Shown here: in pieces, positions 1 to 8,871 of the stretch
Numbering within the stretch: position 1 is the stretch's first letter
How the letters are laid out: every line of letters begins with the position of its first letter
From: Azospirillum sp. 412522
GTDB taxonomy: Bacteria; Pseudomonadota; Alphaproteobacteria; Azospirillales; Azospirillaceae
DNA: 64,000 bases
Assembly: GCF_019805165.1 (NCBI RefSeq)
Contig: NZ_RWIJ01000001.1
Location: 124,001-188,000, forward strand
Direction: 5' to 3'
Notes under the pieces: generated by a model
What the model was told of the DNA's origin: nothing
The model's database searches: none
The model's input: only the letters and a program-made list of their open reading frames with translations
Program-made: the position numbers and the translations under genes

Positions 1-638
1 GCGAGCTGCGGCCCATCGTGCCGAAGGCGGCGACCAGCCGGTTCTCCTGGCAGACCTCGTTGTCGGCGACGGAGCCGCGGCCGCCGGCGAAGCTGATGGC
101 CGCCTTCAGTCCCGGCGGCGGGTCGGCGCTGAGCGCGACGCTGGCGAGGCCGCCGGCCGACACGCCGACCGCCAGGATGCGGCTGGCGTCGGCGTAGGGC
201 TGGCCCGCGACGTAGCGGATGGCCTGACGGAGATCCTCGCTGCTCTGGCGGGCGGACCGCATGTAGTCGGGGTTGTCGCAGGGGCCGGTCGATTCGCTGT
301 AGGGGCCGTCCGACCCGCCATAGCCACGCCGCATCACCGACACCACCGCCCAGCCGCGCCGGGCGAATTCGCGGGCTTCCGGCAGGTAGCGCAACGGCGT
401 CATCTGCGCCCGGTCCGCCGGGTTGCGCGGCGCCCCGTGACTGAGGATGGCGATGGGGTAGGGGCCGGGGCCGTCGGGCCGCAGCAGCATCGCCTCCAGC
501 GTGGCGGAGCTGCCGTCGGGGTAGCGTGCGGGGATCGACAGCGGGGTCTGCGTCAGCCCCTCGGCCAGGGCGGGGCCGCAGCACAGCAGCAGGAGCAGCA
601 GGGCGAGCAGGCGGCGCGGGTGCTTGGCGGACAGCATG
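1..638 (-). CDS. Secreted alpha/beta hydrolase (C-terminus cut by window edge)
   Basis: The reading frame opens at the ATG at 636-638 and runs off the left edge, so about 212 residues are visible and the C-terminus is missing. The N-terminus is a clear signal peptide: basic residues, a run of leucines, then a GPALA-type cleavage site near residue 25. A GVSAG nucleophile elbow (G-x-S-x-G) near residue 159 and an upstream SHG oxyanion-type motif mark it as an alpha/beta hydrolase of the dienelactone hydrolase or peptidase S9-like group, acting in the periplasm or outside the cell. The catalytic Asp and His lie beyond the window. Its substrate is unknown. It reads in the same direction as the mhaAB genes but about 100 bp beyond them, so it may or may not share their transcript. 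Confidence 0.8.
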
Positions 639-735
639 GCGGGCGCAGTCTCCGCAAGAAAGGGCTATGCGCCTTTGTACGCCATCTTGCGCTGGGCGTC
701 AGCCGGGGAAGGATGGGGACGAGGATGGCGCCTTT

Positions 736-933
736 CTACTCCACTCCCTGTCGCGCCACCCGCAGCGCCTCGGCCAACACCTCCGGGTCGCCGATATGGT
801 TGGCGAGCAGCAGGATCAGCTTGGCGTTCAGGCGGGTGCTCTGGTCGGGAGTCAGGTCGCGGTGGCTGTCGATCAGCAGTTGATAGACGTCGTCCGGGCT
901 GGCGAAACGCTGCTCGGTCATCAGTTTGGCCAT
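736..933 (-). CDS. mhaB: DUF2783 small protein, probable coupling subunit of the flavin hydroxylase (MhaB-like)
   Basis: This 65-residue, mostly helical protein has the look of the DUF2783 family. Such small proteins sit next to FAD aromatic hydroxylases. In the Pseudomonas putida 3-hydroxyphenylacetate system a flavoprotein (MhaA) needs a small coupling protein (MhaB), and this gene has the matching size and position just 27 bp downstream of the mhaA-like gene. A GGAG sequence lies about 10 bp before the ATG. The two genes are almost certainly one transcript. The coupling role is inferred from context and family memory; no catalytic motif is visible in the protein. Confidence 0.7.
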   Translation of the reverse strand: MAKLMTEQRFASPDDVYQLLIDSHRDLTPDQSTRLNAKLILLLANHIGDPEVLAEALRVARQGVE

Positions 934-960
934 GGGAGGGGCTCCGGAAAATCGAGGAGG

Positions 961-2643
961 TCAGCGGCCGGTGGCGCGGCGGCCAATGGCACGGTTCAGC
1001 GCGGCGGACAGGGCAGCGGCATCGAAGCGGCGCCAACGGGCGGCGATGTGCTGGTCGGGGCGGATCAGGTAGACGCTGCCGGGCGTCAGGTCGTAGCGCT
1101 CGCGCAGGCGGCCGGCGCTGTCCACCAGCTCCCCGGCAATGCCGCGGCGCCTTTCGGTCACCGCGTGCCAAGCCAGCGGCAGCGGCCCGGCGGCGAGGGT
1201 GTCCAGCGCCTCTGCCACTTTTGCCGGAACCGGCCCGCCCATTTCGTCGCTGGCGGCGGCGTAGAGCACGGTGAAGCGTCCGTCCAGCGCCTCCGTCAGC
1301 CAGCCGGACCGGTCGTCACGCTCCACCGGCGCGTCGGTGGCCGGCGCCCCCGGCACCATCCGGCCGGCGAAGGCGTCGCCGTCCGGCGTGTTCAGCGGGC
1401 TGTCGGCGTAGGTGGTGGGGGTGGACAGCCGGCCGGAATTGACCAGCGAGCGGGCGAAGGGCTGGTCGACCGCCAGTTCCAGCACGGCGTCGCGGAAGAC
1501 GCGGCTCATCTCGCTCTTCGGCGTGATGAAGTCGGTGGAGCGGGTGGAGTTCAGGATGTTCTCCTTCGCCGCCGCCACCCGTTCGTCGCTGTAGCTGTCC
1601 AGCAGCTTTTCCGGCGCCTTGCCGTCCAGCACCAGCGCCAGCTTCCATACCAGATTGTCGGCGTCGGGCACGCCGCTGTTGGCGCCGCGCGCCCCGAAGG
1701 GCGAGACCTGATGCGCCGAATCGCCGGCGAACAGGATGCGGCCATGGCGGAAGCGCTCCAGCCGCCGGCACTGGAAGGTGTAGACCGAAACCCATTCCAG
1801 TTCGAACGGCGTGTCGGCGCCGAGCATGGCCTGGACGCGGGGAATGACGCGCTCCGGCTTCTTTTCCTCCTCCGGGTCGGCGTCCCAGCCGAGCTGGAAG
1901 TCCAGGCGCCAGACATTGTCGGGCTGCATGTGCAGCAGGGCGGACTGCTTGCGGTGGAAGGGCGGGTCGAACCAGAACCAGCGCTCCGCCGGGAAATCGG
2001 CGGTCATCACCACGTCGGCGATCAGGAAGCGGTCCTTGAACACCTCGCCCTGGAACTCCAGCCCGAGCATCCTGCGCACCGACGATTTGGCGCCGTCGCA
2101 GGCGACGACCCATTCGGCCTCCACCGTGTGGATCCCGCCGGGTGTCTCAACCTGAAGCGCGACATGATCGGCCTCCTGCCGGGCGGAGACGACGCGCGAC
2201 AGCCAGCGCAGGTCGATCAGGTCGCTCTTCAGAGCCTCCGTAACCAGGAAATCCTCCAGGTAATATTGCTGGAGGTTGATGAAGGCGGGGAGCTTGTGGT
2301 CCGGCTCCGGCAGCAGGTCGAACTGGTAGACCATGCGGTCGCCGTTGAAGACCTTGCCGATCTTCCACACGACCCCCTTGTCGACCATGCGCCGGGCGAC
2401 GCCCAGCCGGTCCCACACCTCCAGGGCACGCTTGGCGTAGCAGACGGCGCGGCTGCCGACGCTGACGGTGTCCTCGGCGTCGAGCACCACTACCGGCACG
2501 CCCTTGCGCGCGAAGTCCAGGGCCGCGGTCAGCCCGACCGGGCCGGCGCCGATGACCACCACCGGATGGCGCCGGACGGTGCCGCTGCGCTGTTCCTCAG
2601 AGGGTATGAAGCTGTATTTCGGATAGCTGAAGGTCGCGTGCAT
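961..2643 (-). CDS. mhaA: FAD-dependent aromatic hydroxylase, probable 3-hydroxyphenylacetate 6-hydroxylase large component
   Basis: This 560-residue class A flavoprotein monooxygenase is related to MhpA and PheA. The N-terminal Rossmann motif VIGAGPVGL binds FAD, a central CDGAKSSVR segment is the DG motif, and [14 protein letters not shown] is the C-terminal GD flavin motif. The expected reaction is NAD(P)H- and O2-dependent hydroxylation of a phenol. Beside homogentisate dioxygenase and a DUF2783 partner, the likely conversion is 3-hydroxyphenylacetate to homogentisate. The start at 2643 is preferred over an upstream in-frame start because a strong GGAGGAAA lies 8 bp ahead of it. The promoter region carries a GTTTC-N4-GATAC site overlapping a perfect FNR box. 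A 3-(3-hydroxyphenyl)propionate hydroxylase is the main alternative, but no meta-cleavage genes are present. Confidence 0.75.
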   Translation of the reverse strand: MHATFSYPKYSFIPSEEQRSGTVRRHPVVVIGAGPVGLTAALDFARKGVPVVVLDAEDTVSVGSRAVCYAKRALEVWDRLGVARRMVDKGVVWKIGKVFNGDRMVYQFDLLPEPDHKLPAFINLQQYYLEDFLVTEALKSDLIDLRWLSRVVSARQEADHVALQVETPGGIHTVEAEWVVACDGAKSSVRRMLGLEFQGEVFKDRFLIADVVMTADFPAERWFWFDPPFHRKQSALLHMQPDNVWRLDFQLGWDADPEEEKKPERVIPRVQAMLGADTPFELEWVSVYTFQCRRLERFRHGRILFAGDSAHQVSPFGARGANSGVPDADNLVWKLALVLDGKAPEKLLDSYSDERVAAAKENILNSTRSTDFITPKSEMSRVFRDAVLELAVDQPFARSLVNSGRLSTPTTYADSPLNTPDGDAFAGRMVPGAPATDAPVERDDRSGWLTEALDGRFTVLYAAASDEMGGPVPAKVAEALDTLAAGPLPLAWHAVTERRRGIAGELVDSAGRLRERYDLTPGSVYLIRPDQHIAARWRRFDAAALSAALNRAIGRRATGR

Positions 2644-2710
2644 CGGGCGTTTCCTCCCCCGGAAACCATATTGGACGCTTGGGCGGATTGTTATTGTTGC
2701 TGACGATACA

Positions 2711-2724
2711 GTTTCAATTGATAC
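2711..2724. promoter_or_regulatory. Candidate MarR-type operator upstream of mhaA
   Basis: GTTTCAATTGATAC is an imperfect version (one arm base different) of the GTTTC-N4-GAAAC palindrome found before hmgA and before the ABC transporter. It lies 68 bp upstream of the mhaA start and overlaps the FNR-type box at 2718-2731. Binding by the local MarR protein is inferred. Confidence 0.45.
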
Positions 2725-2731
2725 CAATCAA
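2718..2731. promoter_or_regulatory. FNR/FixK-type box upstream of mhaA
   Basis: TTGATACCAATCAA matches the TTGAT-N4-ATCAA consensus of CRP/FNR-family oxygen regulators at every defined position. It lies 75 bp upstream of the mhaA start codon, a distance compatible with class II activation, and 158 bp upstream of the divergent paaY-like gene. An identical-consensus site precedes the diiron oxygenase. Confidence 0.55.
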
Positions 2732-2888
2732 GCCCTCAGCCGGCTGGCGGGCAAGGCCGTCGGCGAAGCGATACAGAGCTAATCAATGTGACGGAATATT
2801 GGTATCGCGTACAGCGTGCGGCGGTGTAGCCTTCGGCAAAAGACCGGACAGGATATCCCGGCCGGAGACATTGAGGACCGCACGAGCC

Positions 2889-3530
2889 ATGCCCAATCCG
2901 ACCATGCCCAACCCGGCCCTGCCGCGCCCGAGCGTCTACGCCATCGATGGCGTGATCCCGGTCATCGATCCGACCGCCTTCGTCCATCCCTCCGCCGTGC
3001 TGATCGGCGATGTGGTGGTGGGACCTGGCTGCTATGTCGGACCCTGCGCCAGTCTGCGCGGCGATTTCGGCCGGATCGTGCTGCACCGGGGCAGCAACGT
3101 GCAGGACAATTGCACGCTCCATGCCTTTCCCGGTCATGACGCCATCGTCGAGGAGGACGGGCATGTCGGGCACGGCGCCGTGCTGCACGGCTGCGTCGTC
3201 CGCCGCAACGCGCTGGTCGGCATGAATGTGGTGGTGATGGACGGGGCCGAGATCGGCGAGGAGTCGATCGTCGCCGCGATGGCCTTCGTCAAGGCCGGCT
3301 TCATCGTGCCGCCGCGCACGCTGGTCGCCGGTTTGCCCGCCAAGGTGATGCGCGAGCTGCGGCCCGACGAGATCGCCTGGAAGTCGGAAGGGACCGAGGA
3401 GTATCAGCGCCTCGCCTGCCGCTCGCTCGCCACCATGGTCGCCTGTGCGCCCTTGGAGGTCGAGGAACCGGGCCGCGGCCGCGTCGATGCCGGCACCAGC
3501 CAGCCTCTGCACAAGGTCAAAGGAGGCTGA
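2889..3530 (+). CDS. paaY: PaaY-like hexapeptide-repeat thioesterase / gamma-carbonic anhydrase family protein
   Basis: This 213-residue left-handed beta-helix protein has hexapeptide repeats through about residues 25-160 and the histidines expected for a gamma-carbonic-anhydrase metal site ([18 protein letters not shown]). In Escherichia coli, PaaY sits beside paaX and hydrolyses ring-hydroxylated phenylacetyl-CoA adducts to relieve CoA trapping. Here it is transcribed away from mhaA and near a PaaX-like repressor, which supports the PaaY label over a generic carbonic anhydrase. The C-terminal helical tail of about 40 residues is typical of PaaY. The start at 2889 was chosen for a GAGG upstream; a second ATG at 2904 is possible. 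The window has no phenylacetate-CoA ligase. Confidence 0.7.
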   Translation: MPNPTMPNPALPRPSVYAIDGVIPVIDPTAFVHPSAVLIGDVVVGPGCYVGPCASLRGDFGRIVLHRGSNVQDNCTLHAFPGHDAIVEEDGHVGHGAVLHGCVVRRNALVGMNVVVMDGAEIGEESIVAAMAFVKAGFIVPPRTLVAGLPAKVMRELRPDEIAWKSEGTEEYQRLACRSLATMVACAPLEVEEPGRGRVDAGTSQPLHKVKGG

Positions 3531-3545
3531 GCGCCCTTTCCCGCT

Positions 3546-4097
3546 CTATTCCTCCACCGGCTCCGCTTTGGCGCCGACCGGCGCCGGGCGGGCGGCCAGC
3601 TGGTCGGCGCGGGCTTGAAGCCTGGACAGCAGCGTATCGAGCTGCGCCCGCTCATCGATGGACAGGGCGTCGGTGACCTCGGACTCGTAGGTCAGGGCCA
3701 TCGGCACGATCTCCGCATAGATCGCCAGAGCCTTGGGCGTCAGGGTCAGCAGGGCCTTGCGCCGGTCGGTGTCTCCCGCTTCGCGCAGGATCAGCGCCGA
3801 ATCGAGCATCCGGCTGATCGCGCGGCTGACCTGGACCTTGTCCATCGCCGTGCGCTGCGCGATCTCGCCGGCGCTCATCGTCTCGCCGCCGCCCAGCACG
3901 GCGATGATCCGCCATTCCGGGATCGTGATGCCGAACCGCTTCTCGTACAGCTTGGCCAGCGTGTGGCTGACCGTGTTGGCCAGCACCGACAGCCGGTAGG
4001 GCAGGAAGCGCGTCAGGTGCAACGCCGGCAGGTCCGCCGGGCCGGATGCTGATGGGGAGGCTGAGGAGGTGGAGCGGGAACGGCGGGCGGACGGCAT
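3546..4097 (-). CDS. MarR-family regulator, candidate repressor of the homogentisate genes
   Basis: This 183-residue winged-helix protein has the MarR core from about residue 28 to 165, with the recognition region around VSRAISRMLDSALI and a DTDRRK wing. It is convergent with the paaY-like gene and divergent from hmgA. The palindrome at 4166-4181 lies in the shared promoter region, so it probably represses hmgA and itself until an aromatic ligand binds. The first 25 residues are Ser/Arg/Pro-rich and no convincing ribosome site precedes the chosen ATG, so the true start could lie slightly downstream. The role resembles HmgR of pseudomonads, but that regulator belongs to a different family, so no symbol is given. 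Confidence 0.75.
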   Translation of the reverse strand: MPSARRSRSTSSASPSASGPADLPALHLTRFLPYRLSVLANTVSHTLAKLYEKRFGITIPEWRIIAVLGGGETMSAGEIAQRTAMDKVQVSRAISRMLDSALILREAGDTDRRKALLTLTPKALAIYAEIVPMALTYESEVTDALSIDERAQLDTLLSRLQARADQLAARPAPVGAKAEPVEE

Positions 4098-4165
4098 CGG
4101 CGGGGCATCGTCTGTGGGAAGAGTCTCGGGTGCCCCATCCTGCGCCGGAATTTGGTCCTTGCAAC

Positions 4166-4181
4166 AGTTTCAAACGAAACT
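4166..4181. promoter_or_regulatory. Inverted-repeat operator in the marR-hmgA promoter region
   Basis: AGTTTCAAACGAAACT has 6-bp perfect arms around a 4-bp spacer and lies in the 167-bp region between divergent marR and hmgA. Its 14-bp core is the exact reverse complement of the core at 13218-13231 before the ABC transporter. The size and position suit a MarR dimer. Confidence 0.6.
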
Positions 4182-4264
4182 AAAATGGGGGCAAAGGAAA
4201 AAGCTATCGGCACCCGGTGCGGAAATGGCCGGCGGCATACCAACCGTATTGAGAGGGAAGCGCC

Positions 4265-5404
4265 ATGAAGAACTGGATCTCGTTTCCGAAGGTCGAAGGG
4301 ACCGCGTCGCGTCAGGCCCATGTCCGGCTTCCCGCCGGCACCTATGAGCGGGAGATGGGGCGCGAGGGCTTCTTCGGCCCGGCGACCCAGATGCACCATG
4401 CCCACCCGCCGACCGGCTGGACCAGCTTCGACGGGCCGCTGCGCCCGCGCGCCTTCGACCTGAACCATGTCGACCATATGCCCGGCCAAAAAATTCCCGA
4501 CTGCCCGTTGGAGGCGCCGGCCTTGATGGGCAACGGGGCGACCCAGTTGCGGCTGTGGCGCTTCAAGGGGAGGATGGAGCATCTCGTCCGCAATGCCGAC
4601 GGCGACGACCTGCTGTTCTTCCACCAGGGCGGCGGGCACCTCTACTGCGACTACGGCCATCTGGAAGTGCGCGAGGGCGACTATGTCGTGCTGCCGCGCA
4701 ACACTTGCTGGCGGCTGGAGACCGACGAGACGGTGATGGTGCTGATGGTGGAGGCCACCGGCGACGCCTACAAGCTGCCGCACAAGGGGCTGGTCGGCAC
4801 CCACGCCATCTTCGATCCGGCTGTGCTCGACGTTCCGGCCCTGGACGACGCCTTCCAGGCGCAGAAGCACGAGCGCGAGACTCTGGTCCGGGTGAGGAAG
4901 CGCGGGCAGCTCTGCGCCATGACCTATCCGTTCAACCCGCTGGATGCCGTGGGCTGGCATGGCGACCTCGCCCCGGTGCGGCTGAACTGGCGCGACATCC
5001 GGCCGCTGATGAGCCACCGCTACCATCTGCCGCCCTCGGCGCACAGCACCTGGATCGCCGGCCGTTTCATCGTCTGCACCTTCGTGCCCCGGCCGATCGA
5101 GTCGGACCCGGAGGCGCTGAAGCTGCCCTATTATCATTCCAACGAGGATTTCGACGAGGTGCTGTTCTATCACCGCGGCCAGTTCTTCTCGCGCGACAAC
5201 ATCCATCCCGGCATGGTCACCTACCACCCCTCGGGCTTCCCGCACGGGCCGCATCCGAAGGCCTACGAGGTGGCGCAGAAGTTCGAGCGCAAGGAGACCG
5301 ACGAGGTCGCGGTGATGATCGACACCCGCGATCCGCTGGATGTTTACCCGGCGATGGAAGGCGTCGAGTGGGGTGGCTACGCCGACAGCTGGAAGGCGAA
5401 ATGA
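4265..5404 (+). CDS. hmgA: Homogentisate 1,2-dioxygenase (short form)
   Basis: This 379-residue cupin-type ring-cleavage dioxygenase opens homogentisate to maleylacetoacetate with O2 and Fe(II). The proposed metal ligands are His291, Asp297 or Glu298, and His327. The 36-residue gap between the two histidines matches the spacing in human HGD (His335/His371). The protein is clearly shorter than the usual 430-440 residues. A GAGAGGGAA ribosome site precedes the ATG. The fumarylacetoacetase gene follows 63 bp downstream, as expected for one operon, while the isomerase between these two steps lies 13 kb away. Expression is likely controlled through the 4166-4181 palindrome. The length leaves some doubt that homogentisate is the exact substrate. 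Confidence 0.82.
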   Translation: MKNWISFPKVEGTASRQAHVRLPAGTYEREMGREGFFGPATQMHHAHPPTGWTSFDGPLRPRAFDLNHVDHMPGQKIPDCPLEAPALMGNGATQLRLWRFKGRMEHLVRNADGDDLLFFHQGGGHLYCDYGHLEVREGDYVVLPRNTCWRLETDETVMVLMVEATGDAYKLPHKGLVGTHAIFDPAVLDVPALDDAFQAQKHERETLVRVRKRGQLCAMTYPFNPLDAVGWHGDLAPVRLNWRDIRPLMSHRYHLPPSAHSTWIAGRFIVCTFVPRPIESDPEALKLPYYHSNEDFDEVLFYHRGQFFSRDNIHPGMVTYHPSGFPHGPHPKAYEVAQKFERKETDEVAVMIDTRDPLDVYPAMEGVEWGGYADSWKAK

Positions 5405-5467
5405 GCGGTCCCCCGGAAACCGGGGCAAGGCCGCCGGACGCCGAATTCTGAGGAAGGGAAGAGACGA

Positions 5468-6484
5468 ATGAAGCTGGCAAGTTTGAAGGCGGGCGGGCGC
5501 GACGGCACCCTGGTCGTCGTGTCGCGCGACCTGACCCGCGCCACCCCGGTGCCGGAGATCGCCCGCACCCTGCAGGCGGCGCTGGACGACTGGATGGCGC
5601 TGGCGCCGAGGCTGGAGGAGGCCTATCGCGCGCTGAACGACGATCCGGCCGCCGGTCAGCCCTTCGATGCGGCCGAGGCGGCCTCGCCTCTGCCGCGCGC
5701 CTACCAGTGGGCGGACGGGTCGGCCTACGTCAACCATGTGGAACTGGTGCGCAAGGCGCGCGGGGCGGAGATGCCGCCCAGCTTCTGGACCGATCCGCTG
5801 ATGTATCAGGGCTGTTCCGACAGCTTCCTGGCTCCCACCGACCCGATCCCGGCGGCGACCGAGGCCTGGGGCATCGATTTCGAGGCGGAAATCGCCGTCA
5901 TCACCGGCGACGTGCCGATGGGCGTTTCGGCCGAGGCGGCGCGCGGGCAGATCCGGCTGCTGATGCTGGTCAACGACGTCAGCTTGCGCAACCTGATCCC
6001 GGCGGAACTGGGCAAGGGCTTCGGCTTCTTCCAGTCCAAGCCGGCTTCCAGCTTCTCCCCGGTCGCGGTGACGTCGGACGAGCTGGGCGAGGCCTGGGAC
6101 GGCGGCAAGCTTCACCGGCCGCTGGTGACGACGCTGAACGGCGAGCCCTTCGGCAAGCCCGATGCCGGCGTCGACATGACCTTCGACTTCCCGACCCTGA
6201 TCGCCCATGCCGCCAAGACCCGCCATCTGGCGGCCGGCAGCATCGTCGGGTCGGGCACGGTGTCGAACAAGCTGGACGGCGGTCCCGGCAAGCCGGTCGC
6301 GGCCGGCGGCGTCGGCTACTCCTGCCTTGCCGAGTTGCGGATGATCGAGACCATCGAGCACGGTGCGCCGCAGACCCCCTTCCTGCGCTTCGGCGACCAT
6401 GTGCGGATCGAGCTGTTCGATGCGGCCGGCGCCAGCGTGTTCGGTGCCATCGACCAGCAGGTGGTGCGGTACGAGGGGCCGTAA
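5468..6484 (+). CDS. fahA: Fumarylacetoacetate hydrolase
   Basis: This 338-residue protein of the FAH superfamily splits fumarylacetoacetate into fumarate and acetoacetate, the last step of the homogentisate route. The metal-binding acidic cluster around DFEAEIAVITGDVP, followed by a NDVSLRNL segment and the C-terminal GSIVGSGTVSNK loop, identify the fold. An AGGAAGGGAAGAG ribosome site lies just before the ATG. It is downstream of hmgA on the same strand with 63 bp between them, so the two are co-transcribed. The closest family members are the short bacterial FAH-like hydrolases that act with HmgA, not the eukaryotic two-domain enzyme. Confidence 0.85.
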   Translation: MKLASLKAGGRDGTLVVVSRDLTRATPVPEIARTLQAALDDWMALAPRLEEAYRALNDDPAAGQPFDAAEAASPLPRAYQWADGSAYVNHVELVRKARGAEMPPSFWTDPLMYQGCSDSFLAPTDPIPAATEAWGIDFEAEIAVITGDVPMGVSAEAARGQIRLLMLVNDVSLRNLIPAELGKGFGFFQSKPASSFSPVAVTSDELGEAWDGGKLHRPLVTTLNGEPFGKPDAGVDMTFDFPTLIAHAAKTRHLAAGSIVGSGTVSNKLDGGPGKPVAAGGVGYSCLAELRMIETIEHGAPQTPFLRFGDHVRIELFDAAGASVFGAIDQQVVRYEGP

Positions 6485-6771
6485 GGAAGCCGATTATCTC
6501 TCTCATTTCCGGTTGTGAAGGGGGCGCAGGGGGGTGTGGTTCCGCATCTCCGGCGCCTCTTTCGCGGTTGCAGCAAGACCAATCCGCCGGCTGCCGCAAC
6601 ATGGGCAGTCGGTCCGGAGGCGGCTTTCAGGTTGAAACATCTGCCGCACAGTCCCGGAATTGACGTGCCTTCCGATCGTTATCGATTATATGGTGCCGCC
6701 TCTTACCCCTATTTGGTACCGCCTTCGCGTTCGGCTCCGGACATTTGGCGGACTGGACGAAGGTGCGCGGC

Positions 6772-8856
6772 ATGAAGGCTCGGTTCAGGACGAAGATCAT
6801 CATCGGCGTGGCGGCGGTGCTGGCGGCAGGGGCCGCCGCGGTGACGGCGGTGTCGCTCACCCTGTCGCGCGACGCCGGGCACAAGGCCGCCCTGAACCTG
6901 GCCGCCGAGATGGCCGACCGCCATGGCGCTCGGGTCGCCGCCGATCTGTCCGCCGCCCTGGACGCCGCCCGGGCCTCCGCCGCGCTGGTCGAGGTGGAGC
7001 GCTCCACCGGAACGCCGCGGCGCGAGACGGTGAACCGCTACCTGCGCCGCGTCGCGGAGGCCAATCCGCTCTATGCCGGGGTTTGGGTGGACATGGCCGA
7101 CGACGGCTTCGACGGCCGGGACGCGGCATTCGCCGACCGTGACCGCTCCACCGAGATCCTCGGTCTGCCCAAGACCGGCCGGATGAGCCTGCTTTGGCTG
7201 CCGGGCGAGAAGGGCGTGCATGCCGACGACAGCGAGGGCTATCCCTTCTCCGAGGTGCAGGAGAAGGAATATTACAAATCGGCAGCCGCCGCGCGGAAAC
7301 CGGTGCTGACCGAACCCTATCTCGACGACTTCACCAAGCGGCTGATGACCAGCGCCGCGGCGCCGGTGACGGATGGGGCGGCGGGCGGCGGCCGCGTGAT
7401 CGGCGTCGCCGGGATCGACATGGCGCTGACCGGCCTGACCGACCTTGTCCGCTCGGTGAAGCCCTACGGCGACGGCTTCGCCGCGGTGCTGACCGGGTCC
7501 GGCCTCTATGTCGCCCATCCCGACGACGGCAAGCTGTCGAAGACCGCCGACGATCTGCCGGAGGCGGCCCGCCGCGCCGTCGCCGAGGGCCGCGCGTTCG
7601 ACGGCATCGTGGAACTGGCCGGGGCGCCGCATTACCTGCGGCTGGCGCCGGTGCGCTTCTCCGGTGCCGACGGCGCATGGTCCTTCATGGTGGCGGCGCC
7701 GCAGTCCAGCGTGATGGCCGACGCCAACCGGCTGACCCTGCTGACCGTGCTGGTCAGCCTGGGCTGCGTCGCGCTGGGGTGCCTGGTGGCGTGGAGGGTC
7801 GGCGACGGCATCGCCCGGCCGGTCGCCGCCGTCACCGCCGCCATGGACAGGCTGGCGGCCGGCGATCTGGAGGTGGCGGTGCCGGGCGCCAGGCGCGACG
7901 ACGAGGCCGGCGGCATGGCCCGCGCCGTCGAGGTGTTCAAGCAGGGTCTGGTCCGCGCGGCGGAACTCGACCGTCAGCAGCAGGCCGACTGGCAGGCCAA
8001 GGAAGCCCGCGCCCTGGCGCTGTCCGAGTTGCAGAAGGGGTTCGAGGCCCGCGTCGGCGGCCTGACCGGGGCGTTGGCCTCCTCCGCCCAACAGCTCGAA
8101 TCGACCGCCCGCGCCCTGACCGGCATCGCCGACCAGAGCCTCGGCCGGTCGGAGCAGGTGGCGGCCTCCGCCAGCGCCGCCGCCGACAATGTGCAGACCG
8201 CCGCCGCCGCGACGGAGGAGCTGTCCGCCTCGGTCCAGGACATCGGCCGGCAGGTCGGCGAGTCCGCCCGCATCGCCGACGCCGCGGTGTCCGACGTCAA
8301 GCGGGCCGACGAGGCGGTCGCCGTGCTGGCGGAGAGCGCCGAGCGGATCGGCGCGGTGGTCGGGCTGATCAACGACATCGCCGGCCAGACCAACCTGCTG
8401 GCGCTGAACGCCACCATCGAGGCGGCGCGGGCGGGAGAGGCCGGCAAGGGCTTCGCCGTGGTGGCGGGCGAGGTGAAGAGCCTCGCCAACCAGACGGCGA
8501 AGGCCACCGAGGACATCGTCGGCCAGATCAAGGGCATCCGCGACGCGACGCAGGAGGCGGTGACCGCCGTCCACGGCATCAGCGAGACCATTGCCCAGGT
8601 CAGCCGCATCGCGTCGGGGATCGCCGCGGCGGTCGACCAGCAGGCGGCGGCGACCCAGGAGATCGCCCGCAACGTGATCCAGGCCGCCGACGGGGCGCAG
8701 GGAGTCAGCAGCGGCATGGGCAACATCCGGGCGGGTGCCGGCGAGACCGGAGCGGCGGCCGACCAGCTTCTCGCCGCCGCCGCCGCGCTCGCCGGCCAGT
8801 CGAAGGATCTGAGCCGCGAGATCGACGGCTTCATCGCCGGCGTCCGCAAGGCGTGA
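6772..8856 (+). CDS. Methyl-accepting chemotaxis protein with dCache sensor
   Basis: This 694-residue chemoreceptor has a transmembrane helix at about residues 7-29, a periplasmic dCache-like domain to about 310, and a second helix at about 320-345. A HAMP segment and a long cytoplasmic signalling coiled coil follow. The hairpin tip carries the conserved [20 protein letters not shown] region. No C-terminal CheR-binding pentapeptide is visible. The ATG at 6772 is preferred over an in-frame TTG at 6745. Its place between homogentisate genes and the oxygenase, only 15 bp from the convergent reductase gene, suggests it may sense the aromatic acids degraded here, but nothing in the sensor domain proves the ligand. 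Confidence 0.88.
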   Translation: MKARFRTKIIIGVAAVLAAGAAAVTAVSLTLSRDAGHKAALNLAAEMADRHGARVAADLSAALDAARASAALVEVERSTGTPRRETVNRYLRRVAEANPLYAGVWVDMADDGFDGRDAAFADRDRSTEILGLPKTGRMSLLWLPGEKGVHADDSEGYPFSEVQEKEYYKSAAAARKPVLTEPYLDDFTKRLMTSAAAPVTDGAAGGGRVIGVAGIDMALTGLTDLVRSVKPYGDGFAAVLTGSGLYVAHPDDGKLSKTADDLPEAARRAVAEGRAFDGIVELAGAPHYLRLAPVRFSGADGAWSFMVAAPQSSVMADANRLTLLTVLVSLGCVALGCLVAWRVGDGIARPVAAVTAAMDRLAAGDLEVAVPGARRDDEAGGMARAVEVFKQGLVRAAELDRQQQADWQAKEARALALSELQKGFEARVGGLTGALASSAQQLESTARALTGIADQSLGRSEQVAASASAAADNVQTAAAATEELSASVQDIGRQVGESARIADAAVSDVKRADEAVAVLAESAERIGAVVGLINDIAGQTNLLALNATIEAARAGEAGKGFAVVAGEVKSLANQTAKATEDIVGQIKGIRDATQEAVTAVHGISETIAQVSRIASGIAAAVDQQAAATQEIARNVIQAADGAQGVSSGMGNIRAGAGETGAAADQLLAAAAALAGQSKDLSREIDGFIAGVRKA

Positions 8857-8871
8857 GAATCGTCCTCCGCC

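Noticed and set aside
526..2703. Long plus-strand open frame of 725 codons across mhaA
   Set aside because: It is a high-GC antisense shadow of the mhaA and mhaB genes: low-complexity Arg/Gly/Gln/His composition, no domains, and no ribosome site.
4013..6400. Minus-strand 795-codon frame across hmgA-fahA
   Set aside because: Antisense shadow with His/Arg/Gln-rich composition; the opposite strand has clear hmgA and fahA motifs.
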